Shown piece after piece: positions 42,838-51,422 of a stretch of 52,435 nucleotides of DNA (positions are counted from its first letter, which is position 1; each line of letters opens with the position of its first letter). The notes under the pieces are model-generated. The model had not been told where the DNA came from. It worked only from the letters and a program-made list of their open reading frames with translations, and did no database searches. The stretch comes from Gammaproteobacteria bacterium (lineage in GTDB: Bacteria; Pseudomonadota; Gammaproteobacteria; Pseudomonadales; Azotimanducaceae): NCBI GenBank assembly GCA_009837725.1, contig VXSY01000026.1:1-52435 (forward strand), read 5' to 3'. The translations under genes and the position numbers were made by a program.

Positions 42838-45762
42838 CTAGAAACGCACGGCGGCACGTAGTTCTGCTATGGCGCCGCTGCCGCGGTAGTGGTCCTCGCC
42901 GTGGCCTGCCGCGAACTCTAGGTTGAGTCGGTTGCGTGCGTTCGGGATGCTGAGGTCGTAGCGGACTCCTACTAGCATGGTGCGGCTGCGTTGGGGGGCA
43001 AAGTCCAACTCCGCGAACGGTGTCATCGACCCCGGTTGCCGCACGACCGTCAGGCTGTGACCGATGCGTGCGGCCATGCCCCAGTTGTTTCTGCCTTGCA
43101 GGGCGCGCAAGTCTGGCTGGTGGGACTCGAGGATGGCGGATGTCTGCGTCGCTCCCATGCCGATGCCTGAGTGCGCGGACAGCGACAGCGACATCCCCGT
43201 GCCGTCTGGCGCGGGGTGCACCGTGGCTGTCAGGCTGAGGCCATTCTCCTCGTAGTCGTCGGCCGCGTGCATGGCGAGAAGCCGTGCCTTTGCTTCGATG
43301 CTCAAGCGACCACCGGAATCGAAGCGCACGCCGCCGATCAACTCGCCTCCGGCGCCGGTCTCGCCGTCGCCGCTGTCGTGACGCGCTGCCACTTCGCCAA
43401 ACCAAGCAAGGCTGCCGCCGCCTTGCAGTGCGACCAGCCGCGCTGCCTCCATGCCGGCGCGCTGGCGGGCAAGGCCAACTTCAAGGCCGTTGATGATGCC
43501 GATGCCGCCGTCGGTTTGCAGTTCGAGGACGCTCGTGTCGCCTAGGATCGAGACGTCCCAAGCATCGGCGGAGGCGATGCTGCGGCGTCCGCCGAGGCTC
43601 AACAACCACATGGAGAGATCCGCCGATCCGCGCTGGGCGGTGGTGCTGCGGCTCTGGCTGACATCGCCCCAGCCGGCGCCGACGATGGCCCACACCTCGG
43701 CGCCCTCACTGGGCGTCACATGCAGGTACGGGAAGACACTGGTGAGTTCCGTGTCGAGGCTGCCGGTGCCGCTCGCGCCACGGCCGGCGAATTCGTAGTC
43801 GGCTTCGCCGGAACTCGACGACACTGCGAAGCCGGCCATCCAGCGTTCGCCGAAATCCGCATCGGCGCCGAAATAGACGCTGCTCACGCCACCGTCATAG
43901 GCGCTCGCCTCGAAGGACTGTTGATCGACATGGCCCCAGAAGGTCCACTGGGCCGGGGGCTCCCATTTCACGTCTTTTGCCGCTGCCAGATGCATCCCGA
44001 GTCCGGTGCCAAAGCTAGCCTGGTGCCAATCATCGGCGAAGGAAGTGCCGACGGAACTTGGTTGACCGAAGCGAGATGGGTGGTGCGAGAAACCAAGGCG
44101 GCCACGCCCACCGAAGCGCAGCCCCTGCCACGTGCTGCTCTGGCCTGCGGCTGGCTGGGCGTTGCCTCGCGCGGCGCGGAATCGAGCACCGATGGCGGTC
44201 TGCACGCTCGACAGTGTGCTGGCACCGATGGCAGCGAGGCTGCGTTCGGTGGCGTCGGCTTCCGCCGCGTCCGTGCTGACGGTGACGCGGAAGGTCTGCG
44301 AGGCCGTTCCGGCGGTGTTGGTGGCGGTGACGGTGACCGTCCCCTGGCCCTCCACGCGGGGCGAAACGATCACTTCGCTGCCGCTTCGCGTCACGGCGAT
44401 GGCATCGCCTTCGCTGGCGACGCTGTAGGTAAGCGCCGTGCCGGAGAACGCGCCGGACGCTTCGACCGTTTCCGAGTCGCCGCCGGTCGTGAGCGAGAGG
44501 TTCGGCAGCGAACCCACCGTGGCGGGCACCTGATCCTGCACGGTCACCACAAACTCCTGCATCGCACTGCCGGAGGCGTTGCTGGCGGTGACGGTCACCG
44601 TGGCGTTGCCGGCGACGAGGGCCGTGAGCTGGGCCGTTTGGCCAGCAAGCGTGGCGGTCATGTTCGAGTCGGAAGAGGAGGCGACGGCATAGACGAGCGC
44701 GTTGCCCGTGAAGGCGTCCGAGAAGTCCACCTGTGCGGTATCGCCGACGGTGAGCGTCACCGCCGCCAGTTCGCCCACAGCCATCGGCATTTGGTCGCTG
44801 ACCATGATCGTGAAGGTCTCGCGCACGCTGCCAGCGGTGTTGCTGGCCGTCACCGTCACCGTCGACTCGCCGTGTGACACTGCCGCGATGCTGATGCTAT
44901 TGCCGGCGCGTGTTGCGGTTGCGTATTCGGGGTTGGACACCTCCATCGAGAAGCTCAAGGCCGTGCCTGAGAACGTTTCGGCAAAGTCCACCGATGCGGT
45001 ATCGCCGACGACGAGCGCCACGTCGTCGAGTGGCTGCGCCACCATGGGTGGGATGTCTTGCACTGTGGTCTGGAAGGCGAGCATCGCGCTGCCGGCCGAG
45101 TTGCTCGCAGTGACGGTTACCTCTGTGGTGCCGGCCGCAAGCGCCTCGACAACGGCCATCGTGCCGTCGGCGGTTGCCGTGGCCACACCGGCGTCGGCGG
45201 ACGTCACCGAGATGGCGAGGTTGGTGCCGGTGAACCCGGCGCTGAAGTCCACCGACTCGGTGTCGCCGACGTCGAGGTTGACATCGCCGAGTTCGCCCAC
45301 GGCCTGGGGTTCGCGGTCGTTCACGGTGACCGTGAACTCCGTTTCGTCGGTGCCGGCGCTGTTCCACGCCACCACGGTCACGGTGGCGGTACCGGGTCCC
45401 ACCGGAATCAGGGTGATGTCGTAGCCTTCGTGCTCGAGGCGCACGACGCTTTCATCCGACGATGCGGCGCTGCAATCCGTGGGGCGGTTCGAGAACACGC
45501 CGTAGAAGTTGATCGTGAGCCTCGGCTCGTCCACGAACATCATCACGTCTTCAATGGTGCCAACGGCAACCGGTGCCTCGGCCCAGACGGGAGCCGCCAT
45601 CAGCGCGGCCACGGGCACCAGTGCCAGCATGACCCACCGGCGGAGCCGGCATCGGCAGCTCTCGCGAACGTCGCTGGAGGCGGGATCTTCGGTCAACACG
45701 GAGCGGTCTCCTTCCATGCCGGCGTGCTCAAGGCGCCCGGCAAAACTCATTGCAACTGTCAT
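42838..45762 (-). CDS. Autotransporter with five Ig-like repeats
   Basis: Surface protein of 974 aa. A long signal region (cleavage near residue 61, APVWA) is followed by five Ig-like (cadherin/BID-type) repeats of about 85-90 aa, each ending in a TVTASNxAGS block and a TVQD/TVSD linker. A 12-strand type V autotransporter barrel (about 690-974) ends in ELRAAVRF. The frame can start at ATG 45762, which overlaps the OmpA stop (ATGA), or better at GTG 45699, which has AAGGAG at ideal spacing and gives a normal signal peptide. It is probably an adhesin. Its operon partner is the OmpA protein at 45759-46916. Confidence 0.9.
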   Translation of the reverse strand: MTVAMSFAGRLEHAGMEGDRSVLTEDPASSDVRESCRCRLRRWVMLALVPVAALMAAPVWAEAPVAVGTIEDVMMFVDEPRLTINFYGVFSNRPTDCSAASSDESVVRLEHEGYDITLIPVGPGTATVTVVAWNSAGTDETEFTVTVNDREPQAVGELGDVNLDVGDTESVDFSAGFTGTNLAISVTSADAGVATATADGTMAVVEALAAGTTEVTVTASNSAGSAMLAFQTTVQDIPPMVAQPLDDVALVVGDTASVDFAETFSGTALSFSMEVSNPEYATATRAGNSISIAAVSHGESTVTVTASNTAGSVRETFTIMVSDQMPMAVGELAAVTLTVGDTAQVDFSDAFTGNALVYAVASSSDSNMTATLAGQTAQLTALVAGNATVTVTASNASGSAMQEFVVTVQDQVPATVGSLPNLSLTTGGDSETVEASGAFSGTALTYSVASEGDAIAVTRSGSEVIVSPRVEGQGTVTVTATNTAGTASQTFRVTVSTDAAEADATERSLAAIGASTLSSVQTAIGARFRAARGNAQPAAGQSSTWQGLRFGGRGRLGFSHHPSRFGQPSSVGTSFADDWHQASFGTGLGMHLAAAKDVKWEPPAQWTFWGHVDQQSFEASAYDGGVSSVYFGADADFGERWMAGFAVSSSSGEADYEFAGRGASGTGSLDTELTSVFPYLHVTPSEGAEVWAIVGAGWGDVSQSRSTTAQRGSADLSMWLLSLGGRRSIASADAWDVSILGDTSVLELQTDGGIGIINGLEVGLARQRAGMEAARLVALQGGGSLAWFGEVAARHDSGDGETGAGGELIGGVRFDSGGRLSIEAKARLLAMHAADDYEENGLSLTATVHPAPDGTGMSLSLSAHSGIGMGATQTSAILESHQPDLRALQGRNNWGMAARIGHSLTVVRQPGSMTPFAELDFAPQRSRTMLVGVRYDLSIPNARNRLNLEFAAGHGEDHYRGSGAIAELRAAVRF

Positions 45763-46916
45763 CGTTCGGCCGGCGCCTGAAGCGTTACGGTGGTGACGCG
45801 CCGGTTTTCCTGCCGCCCTTCGGCGGTGCTGTTGTCGGCGACGGGTTTCAGTTCGCCGTGGCCGACCGTGGTGAGACGGGATGCATCCACACCAGCGGCG
45901 ATCAGACGGTCGCGCACCGCGTTGGCGCGACGTTCGGACAGCCCCTGGTTGTAGGTGGCACGCCCTTGCCAGTCGGTGTGGCCCTCGATGAGCGCCTCGG
46001 CGCCACTGTACTTGAGCAGCATGGCGATGCCTTCGCGCAGCGTCGCCTCCTGGTCGGCGCGAATGTCGGATTCGTCCACATCGAACAGCACCGTGAACGA
46101 GATGGGCTCCACGGGCACCAGCGGGCAGCCGTCCTCGCCCTCACCGGGCGTGTCGGGACACTTGTCGAGGTAGTCCGGGACGCCGTCGCCGTCGCGGTCC
46201 AGCGGGCAGCCGCGTTCATCCACCGCGACGCCTTCGGGGGTGCCGGGGCAGGCATCATCGGGGTCCGCAATGCCGTCGCCGTCGCTGTCGGGCGGGAATG
46301 GACAACCTCGTTCATCCACCGGCACGCCTGGCGGCGTGGCGGGGCAGTCGTCGTCGGCGTCAGGCACGCCGTCGCCGTCGCGATCCGGCTGCGGGTATGG
46401 CGCGACGTCGCCAAGAAAAAGGGCAATGCCCACTTGAGCGAAGGGATCGAGTGGCCTAGCGCCGGATGTCTTCACGACGCGCACGTCTGCACGCCACGAA
46501 ACTCGCGTGGCTATGTCGCCGAAGGCGCCGAGACCAGCGAAGACCTGGGTGGCGTCCTCGTCTGGCCCCCCGTCCACGCCGAACGAGGAGCGACCGGCGC
46601 CAAACACGACGTAGGGCTGCAATGCGCGCCGGGCCTTGGGCAGAGACCACAGCCCCGAAAGCCAGAAGGAGTTCGCATCGCCTCGATCGGCCGACCAGGA
46701 CAGATACGCCGCCTCGGCGGCCCAGTCGTCAGTGATGCCGTAGCCGACACTGAGCGCGAGGTCCGTGGAAGTGCCTACGTCGTGCTTCCGCGGGGCTTCC
46801 TTCATGGCTACCACGGGAGATATAAACCATTGACCAGATTCGGGATTCTCTCGGGCTTGCAGCGGCAGGCAAAGGCCCAGCGCAAGCAGCGGAACGGGGA
46901 GTGAGGACAGGCGCAC
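45759..46916 (-). CDS. OmpA-family protein with thrombospondin type 3 repeats
   Basis: Outer-membrane protein of 385 aa: signal peptide (LPVPLLALGLCLPLQA), an eight-strand OmpA-like barrel (GQWFISPVVAM to QVGIALFLG), three calcium-binding thrombospondin type 3 repeats (DRDGDGVPD, DSDGDGIAD, DRDGDGVPD) with paired cysteines, and a C-terminal OmpA peptidoglycan-binding domain (IEGHTDWQGRATYNQGLSER). It anchors the envelope to the cell wall. Its stop overlaps the alternative start of the autotransporter, so the two are translated together; the OmpA protein may stabilise or present the adhesin. Confidence 0.92.
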   Translation of the reverse strand: MRLSSLPVPLLALGLCLPLQARENPESGQWFISPVVAMKEAPRKHDVGTSTDLALSVGYGITDDWAAEAAYLSWSADRGDANSFWLSGLWSLPKARRALQPYVVFGAGRSSFGVDGGPDEDATQVFAGLGAFGDIATRVSWRADVRVVKTSGARPLDPFAQVGIALFLGDVAPYPQPDRDGDGVPDADDDCPATPPGVPVDERGCPFPPDSDGDGIADPDDACPGTPEGVAVDERGCPLDRDGDGVPDYLDKCPDTPGEGEDGCPLVPVEPISFTVLFDVDESDIRADQEATLREGIAMLLKYSGAEALIEGHTDWQGRATYNQGLSERRANAVRDRLIAAGVDASRLTTVGHGELKPVADNSTAEGRQENRRVTTVTLQAPAER

Positions 46917-47183
46917 AGTGACGATTCGCTCTACCAGGCAGCAATGGCCATTGTAGCAATGGGGGGGACCGGAAAGGGTGCAAGAACTATGTCTTTATCG
47001 AGACTTTGGGGCTATGTCCGTGCGAAATCGGCTGCCGTTCGCCATGCCGACGACGCTTGCGTGGCGCAGTTGTGGAAACGGCTGCCTTGTAGGGCGGGAG
47101 CCCGTCTGCGTGCGGAGGAAGCGTGTAGGCAGACGCGCATGCCTGCCGCGGCACCTCCGGAGGGTCGCCAGCGAGGGTGCCCG
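46917..47183. other. 267-bp gap upstream of the OmpA gene
   Basis: No gene is supported here. The part near 47093-47165 has GTAGGGCGGGAGCCCGTCTG, then GCAGAC and GCATGCCTGCC inverted bits, and resembles a degenerate copy of the palindromic intergenic elements at 49608-49750. The AT-richer stretch 46980-47010 could be the OmpA promoter region on the minus strand. Confidence 0.4.
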
Positions 47184-48191
47184 CTACGCGGCGACCCTCG
47201 AGAGCGCCTTGACCGTGCGCGTGCAGTCGGCGATGTACTCGTCGCGTCCCGGCGCGGCGACGGGCGTCACGAGCGCTGTGGAGACGCCGGCGGCCGCGTA
47301 GTCGGCCAGGCGCGCCTGCATCTCGTCGGCGGTGCCAATCAGCGTGCGTTCTCGAATCAGGGCTTCCGGCACCGCTTCGAGCGCTTCTTGCCGTTGTCGG
47401 CTCTGCCACAGACGCGCCACTTCGAGACAGGCATCCTCGAACCCGGCGCGGGCGAACATACGGCGGTACACGGGTGCCATCGCATAGGTGAACAGCTCGC
47501 TGCGATAGCGATCCTGCACCTCCTCGTAGCGTGCTGTGTCGGTGGCGCGGAAGAAGACAACGACTTCGAAGTCGGCCAGAGATCGACCCGCCCGGTCGGC
47601 GCCCGCCTGCAGGCGAATGCGCGCGTGGCGTACATCCGCCGTCGTGACGAAGTTCAGGATCACCCCGTCGGCGACTTCGCCGGCGAGTTCCAGCATGCGG
47701 TCGTTGAGGGCCGCGAGATAGATGGGAACGCGACGCTCGGGCGGTCGAGCCAACTGCGCCCGGCGGTAGCGCCAGCGGCCGGTTTCGGTGGTCACTCGTT
47801 CGCCATCGAGCAGACGACGGGTGATGTCGACGCACTCGCGGGTTAGGCCGAGGGGCGAGTCGCCCCAGGGCGTCGCGTGCCAATCCTCAACGATGATGGG
47901 CGTGCTGGTGCCGAGCCCGAGCACGAAGCCCTCATCCGTGAGCTGGTGCAAGGACGCGGCCATCATCGCCAAGAGCAGCGGGTCGCGTGTCTGCATGGGC
48001 ACGATGGCGGTGCCGAGGCGGCCCTGTCCTAACTGGCTGCCGGCCGCGCCCAGCAGCGACGCCGCTTCCAGCGCGTTCACCTCCGCGGCCCACAGCCCGC
48101 CCCAACCTGCATCGCGGGCGCTGAGCGCGAGGTCGATGTTTTCCGGCAGCGAGCGCCCGGCGGCTGCCATGTCGATGCGTAGTTTCGTCAT
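47184..48191 (-). CDS. Luciferase-like (LLM class) flavin oxidoreductase
   Basis: LLM-class oxidoreductase of 335 aa with the TIM-barrel blocks RDAGWGGLWAAEV, SQLGQGRLGTAIVPM and FVLGLGTSTPIIVEDWHATPW, of the F420- or FMN-dependent group. Reactions range from alkane and nitrogen-heterocycle oxidation to F420-dependent dehydrogenation; none can be assigned. It stands alone on the minus strand, 84 bp after the end of the SMUG1 gene, and lies outside the island. No clear Shine-Dalgarno precedes its ATG. Confidence 0.85.
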   Translation of the reverse strand: MTKLRIDMAAAGRSLPENIDLALSARDAGWGGLWAAEVNALEAASLLGAAGSQLGQGRLGTAIVPMQTRDPLLLAMMAASLHQLTDEGFVLGLGTSTPIIVEDWHATPWGDSPLGLTRECVDITRRLLDGERVTTETGRWRYRRAQLARPPERRVPIYLAALNDRMLELAGEVADGVILNFVTTADVRHARIRLQAGADRAGRSLADFEVVVFFRATDTARYEEVQDRYRSELFTYAMAPVYRRMFARAGFEDACLEVARLWQSRQRQEALEAVPEALIRERTLIGTADEMQARLADYAAAGVSTALVTPVAAPGRDEYIADCTRTVKALSRVAA

Positions 48192-48275
48192 GTCCGCAAT
48201 GGTACCCCGGGGCGAAGACCTCGTAGGCGTGCCGTCCCTCCAAGGGTCACGACACCGCGCATTGAGCGAGACGCG

Positions 48276-49013
48276 TTACGGTAGCGACACGCCGAGCGCC
48301 GCGAGTTGTCGTTCCATTTGCGGGGCCCAGCCCTTGTTGGCGGCCGGACTCGCCGGGCTTGGGTGTAGGATGCCGTCGATACGAGGGCCCGGTCTTAGGG
48401 CGTTGTGGCAGCGGGCTTCGGCGTATCTGCCGATGCCGAGGACGAGGCTCGGTTCGAGGTAGTCCACGATCTTGGCCAAGGCGCGATCGCAGATGTCGTA
48501 AAGGGCCTTGCGCTCGGCCGCCGGCAGGTGGTTCGGCGTTCGGTTGCGACCAGATGCCTCCAGGAATGCCAAGGGGCAGTGGTTCCAGATGAAGAAACAC
48601 CGGAAGAAGGCGTCCGGGGTGCCGAAGCGCTCCTGCGCCCAGCCCCAAACGCGCTGGCCGCTCACTTCGCTGCGCGAGCACTCGAAGCCTTGGATGGGGC
48701 GCTTCGGATGTTGCTTGGCCGGCGTCGTCACACCGGTGGAAATGCCAAGCCAGTCGCGCACAAAGGCAACCTCACCGAACGGAACGCCCGTTTGCACCAT
48801 GCCCCACGGCCCAGGATTCATCCCCACCAGAAGGATGTCCGCTTCACGCCGGCAGTACCGTTCGAGATACTGCCGGTGCGCGCCTGCGGCATAGTCGAGC
48901 GGGTTGTACACGTGCGCCACCGGGGGCGCGAACGTGCAGCGTCCGGCCGCTCGAGCCAACGTTCGGGCGATGGCTACCGGCGTCGTATCGCCCACCTCGC
49001 GTTCAGTCGTCAA
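48276..49013 (-). CDS. SMUG1-type uracil-DNA glycosylase
   Basis: Single-strand-selective monofunctional uracil glycosylase of 245 aa. Its two signature motifs are GMNPGPWGMVQTGVPFGE (64-81), with the water-activating Asn of the family, and HPSPASPAANKGW near the C terminus, with the catalytic-side His. It removes uracil and oxidised pyrimidines such as hydroxymethyluracil from DNA. The gene overlaps the 3' end of maf by 11 bp. Confidence 0.93.
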   Translation of the reverse strand: MTTEREVGDTTPVAIARTLARAAGRCTFAPPVAHVYNPLDYAAGAHRQYLERYCRREADILLVGMNPGPWGMVQTGVPFGEVAFVRDWLGISTGVTTPAKQHPKRPIQGFECSRSEVSGQRVWGWAQERFGTPDAFFRCFFIWNHCPLAFLEASGRNRTPNHLPAAERKALYDICDRALAKIVDYLEPSLVLGIGRYAEARCHNALRPGPRIDGILHPSPASPAANKGWAPQMERQLAALGVSLP

Positions 49014-49590
49014 GCGGGTTGATCCCCTCGTTGCGGAGCAGCGCCGCGAGCCGGATGAGCGGCAGGCCGATGGCGGCGGTGGGGTCTTCGGTGTCGACGC
49101 GCTCGAACAGCATCACGCCACGGCTTTCGGACTTGATGGCGCCGGCACAGTCCAAGGGTTGATCGAGTTCCACGTAGCGGCGGATTTCGGCCTCGGAGAG
49201 GCGGCGAAACGTCGTGGTGGTGCGGTCCGTGTGGGTCTGTAACTGCCCGGTGGCGCTGTTCAGAACCGCAACACCGGTGAGGAAATCGACCCGCTGGCCG
49301 GAGAGTTCCGCGAGTTGTCGCTCGGCGTTGGCGGTGGTGCCGGGCTTGCCGAGCACCTTGCCCTCATGCACAGCCACCTGATCGGAGCCGATCACCACCG
49401 CGCCTGGTTCGCCACCGCCAACCTTGCGCGCCTTTAGTTCCGCAAGCCGCAGCACCAAGGCCGCCGGTGACTCGCCCGGCAACGGGCTCTCGTCCACATC
49501 CGGAGATGCGCTGTCGAAGTCGATGCCGAGGCGAGCGAGGAGTTCGCGCCGATAGCGGGACGAGGACGCGAGAATCAGTCGTGGTGCCAT
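49003..49590 (-). CDS. maf: Maf family nucleotide pyrophosphatase
   Basis: Maf/YceF-type nucleoside triphosphate pyrophosphatase of 195 aa. LILASSSRYRRELLARLGI, the EIGSDQVA-like catalytic VIGSDQVAVHEGKVLGKPGT and the ERVDTEDPTAAIGLPL segment, with the Asp that binds the base, are diagnostic. It hydrolyses noncanonical nucleotides such as m7GTP or dTTP/UTP. ATG 49590 is the family start; the longer open frame upstream reaches into the repeat array. The next gene downstream is SMUG1, so the pair may be a nucleotide-hygiene operon. Confidence 0.93.
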   Translation of the reverse strand: MAPRLILASSSRYRRELLARLGIDFDSASPDVDESPLPGESPAALVLRLAELKARKVGGGEPGAVVIGSDQVAVHEGKVLGKPGTTANAERQLAELSGQRVDFLTGVAVLNSATGQLQTHTDRTTTTFRRLSEAEIRRYVELDQPLDCAGAIKSESRGVMLFERVDTEDPTAAIGLPLIRLAALLRNEGINPLDD

Positions 49591-49607
49591 GCCCGAGAGC
49601 ATACGCA

Positions 49608-49750
49608 GTAGGGGCGACGCATGCGTCGCCCCTACAGAAAGGTGTCTGTCATACCTTAGGCCGTAGCGGCGACGCATGCCACCGCTACGGAAAGGTGTCG
49701 GTCATGCCTCGGGCCGTAGGGGCGACGCATGCGCCACCCTTCTTGGGGTG
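49608..49750. repeat. Three tandem palindromic units of 53-55 bp
   Basis: Units start at 49608, 49663 and 49716. Each opens with a palindrome on GTAG..GGCGACGCATGC and continues with GAAAGGTGTC and CC. Unit 1 is a perfect 28-bp palindrome with 14-bp arms. Unit 2 has changed GGGG to GCGG with a matching change in its right arm (CCGC), which keeps the pairing. They lie between maf and the aminotransferase gene. They are directly adjacent with no spacers, so this is not a CRISPR array. Confidence 0.8.
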
Positions 49751-49836
49751 ACCCTCTTCACGCGCTAGGCAAGGCAAGAACACCGCCCCTTGGAGGGCCG
49801 TCAGCATCTACAATCCACGGACGACGGAGGTGCAGC

Positions 49837-51051
49837 ATGGACAACGGATCGAACGACGCGGCACTGCGCGAACGGGCCGCAAGCGTGATTCCGGGCGGAA
49901 TGTACGGCCACATGGCGATGGGCGCGCGCATGCCGGCCAACTATCCGCAGTTCTTCGCGCGCGCCAAGGGGGCGCGGCTGTGGGACGTGGACGGCAACGA
50001 GTACATCGACTACATCTGCTCCTACGGCCCGATGATCGCCGGCTACGGCAACGAGCGCATCGCGGCGAAGGCCGAGGCGCAGCGGGGCAGCATCGACATC
50101 GGCAACGGCCCGGCGGCGAACGTGGTGGAGCTTGCCGAGCGCCTCGTCGGCACGGTGGCGCACGCGGATTGGGCGGTCTTCTCCAAGAACGGCAACGACG
50201 CCACTACCACCTGCGTCATGGCGGCGCGCGCCCATCGTGGGCGCAGCAAGGTGCTGGTGGCGCAGGGCGCATACCACGGCTCGCAGCCTTGGGCCAACCG
50301 CCGTGCCCCCGGCGCGCCCGGCACGGAACACGATGCCTTTCCCGTGTACATCTTCAACGATGTTGCGAGTGTGGAGGCAGCGGTGCGGGAGCACGCCGGC
50401 GAAATCGCCGGCATCATGGTGTCGGCCTTCCGCCATGACGCCGGATCGCATCAGGAGCTGGTGGAGCCGAGTTTCGCGGCCGCCGTTCGGCGCCTGTGCG
50501 ACCAGGAGGATGCGGCGCTGATTCTCGACGACGTGCGCGCCGGCTTTCGCCTCAGCCTCGACGCATCGTGGTCGCTCTTGGGGATTCGCCCCGACCTTTC
50601 CGCCTGGGGCAAGGCCATCGCCAATGGCGAACCGCTCGCGGCAACGCTCGGCAGCGAGCGCTTCCGGGACGCCATGAAGTCGGTGTTCGTCACCGGCTCC
50701 TTTTGGTATCAGTCCGCGCCCATGGCCGCAGCCTTGGAAACCCTCGACGTGCTGCACGAGGAGAACGCGCCAGCACGCCTCGAAGCCCTCGGCCAGCGCC
50801 TGCGCGACGGCATTGACGAGGTGGCGCGGCTGCATCAGGAACGCATTCGCCAAAGCGGGCCGCCGCAGATGCCAGCGGTGATGTTCGAGGACGACCCCCA
50901 ATGCGAACGCGGCCTGGCCCTGTGCTCCGGCCTAATCGAACGCGGTATCTACTTCCACCCATGGCACAACATGTTCCTGTCGCTGGCGCACACAGAAGAC
51001 GACATCGACCGCACCATCGAGGCGGTGGACGGGGCGATGGGGGAGTTGTAG
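49837..51051 (+). CDS. Class III aminotransferase (glutamate-1-semialdehyde mutase-like)
   Basis: PLP enzyme of 404 aa. The Schiff-base Lys259 is in LSAWGKAIANGEPLAA, the ring-stacking Asp in LILDDVRAGFR (230-236), and TTCVMAARAHRGR with GAYHGSQPWA covers the phosphate site. HemL-like enzymes and omega-transaminases share this pattern; the sequence lacks the diagnostic GTES of hemL, so transamination of a keto acid or aldehyde is likelier. ATG 49837 is preceded by GGAGG. A 371-bp gap with a large hairpin follows. Confidence 0.9.
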   Translation: MDNGSNDAALRERAASVIPGGMYGHMAMGARMPANYPQFFARAKGARLWDVDGNEYIDYICSYGPMIAGYGNERIAAKAEAQRGSIDIGNGPAANVVELAERLVGTVAHADWAVFSKNGNDATTTCVMAARAHRGRSKVLVAQGAYHGSQPWANRRAPGAPGTEHDAFPVYIFNDVASVEAAVREHAGEIAGIMVSAFRHDAGSHQELVEPSFAAAVRRLCDQEDAALILDDVRAGFRLSLDASWSLLGIRPDLSAWGKAIANGEPLAATLGSERFRDAMKSVFVTGSFWYQSAPMAAALETLDVLHEENAPARLEALGQRLRDGIDEVARLHQERIRQSGPPQMPAVMFEDDPQCERGLALCSGLIERGIYFHPWHNMFLSLAHTEDDIDRTIEAVDGAMGEL

Positions 51052-51118
51052 CGCCACAAGAACCGTTGCCTTCGGACAACGCTTTCTTGCCCCGCTGTAG
51101 GGGCACCTGCCGTCCTCT

Positions 51119-51229
51119 GGAGGGAGGGCGTCCCGCCCTCCATCGCGCCGCAAGGCGCGCAGAACGATCGCTGCACCTGAAGGAGGGCGCGCCTAACGGC
51201 GCGCATGGAGGGCGGGACGCCCTCCCTCC
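51119..51229. repeat. Long inverted repeat, copy 3 (best preserved)
   Basis: Arms at about 51119-51159 and 51189-51229 are nearly exact 41-bp reverse complements joining the GGAGGGAGGGCGTCCCGCCC and GCGCCGCAAGGCGC modules, with a 29-bp loop. It lies in the 371-bp gap (51052-51422) after the aminotransferase and before the oxidoreductase; the remainder of that gap shows no gene. It could end aminotransferase transcription. The same modules occur at 1514-1625 and 42650-42722. Confidence 0.85.
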
Positions 51230-51422
51230 GGCCCCTCCGGAGCGTGCGCCGCAGAACGCAGTTCGCAGGCGGCGGGCTTGTCCTGTCCCGCGCCGAATCC
51301 ATCGGTGCGCTCGACACGGGCGGGGCAAGCCCAGGTAAGATGCCCTCGCCCAAAGCCTCTGCTTGACGCGTCGCCTTCCCGCAAATTAGGTTGCGCGCCA
51401 ACCCGCAACCGAGACAAGCCGC

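Noticed and set aside
43720-44877. A 385-codon plus-strand frame inside the autotransporter gene
   Set aside because: It is antisense to the Ig-like repeats and only mirrors their repeat structure.
49608-49750. A CRISPR array
   Set aside because: The repeats are directly adjacent, with no unique spacers, and are palindromic across most of the unit. No cas genes are present.
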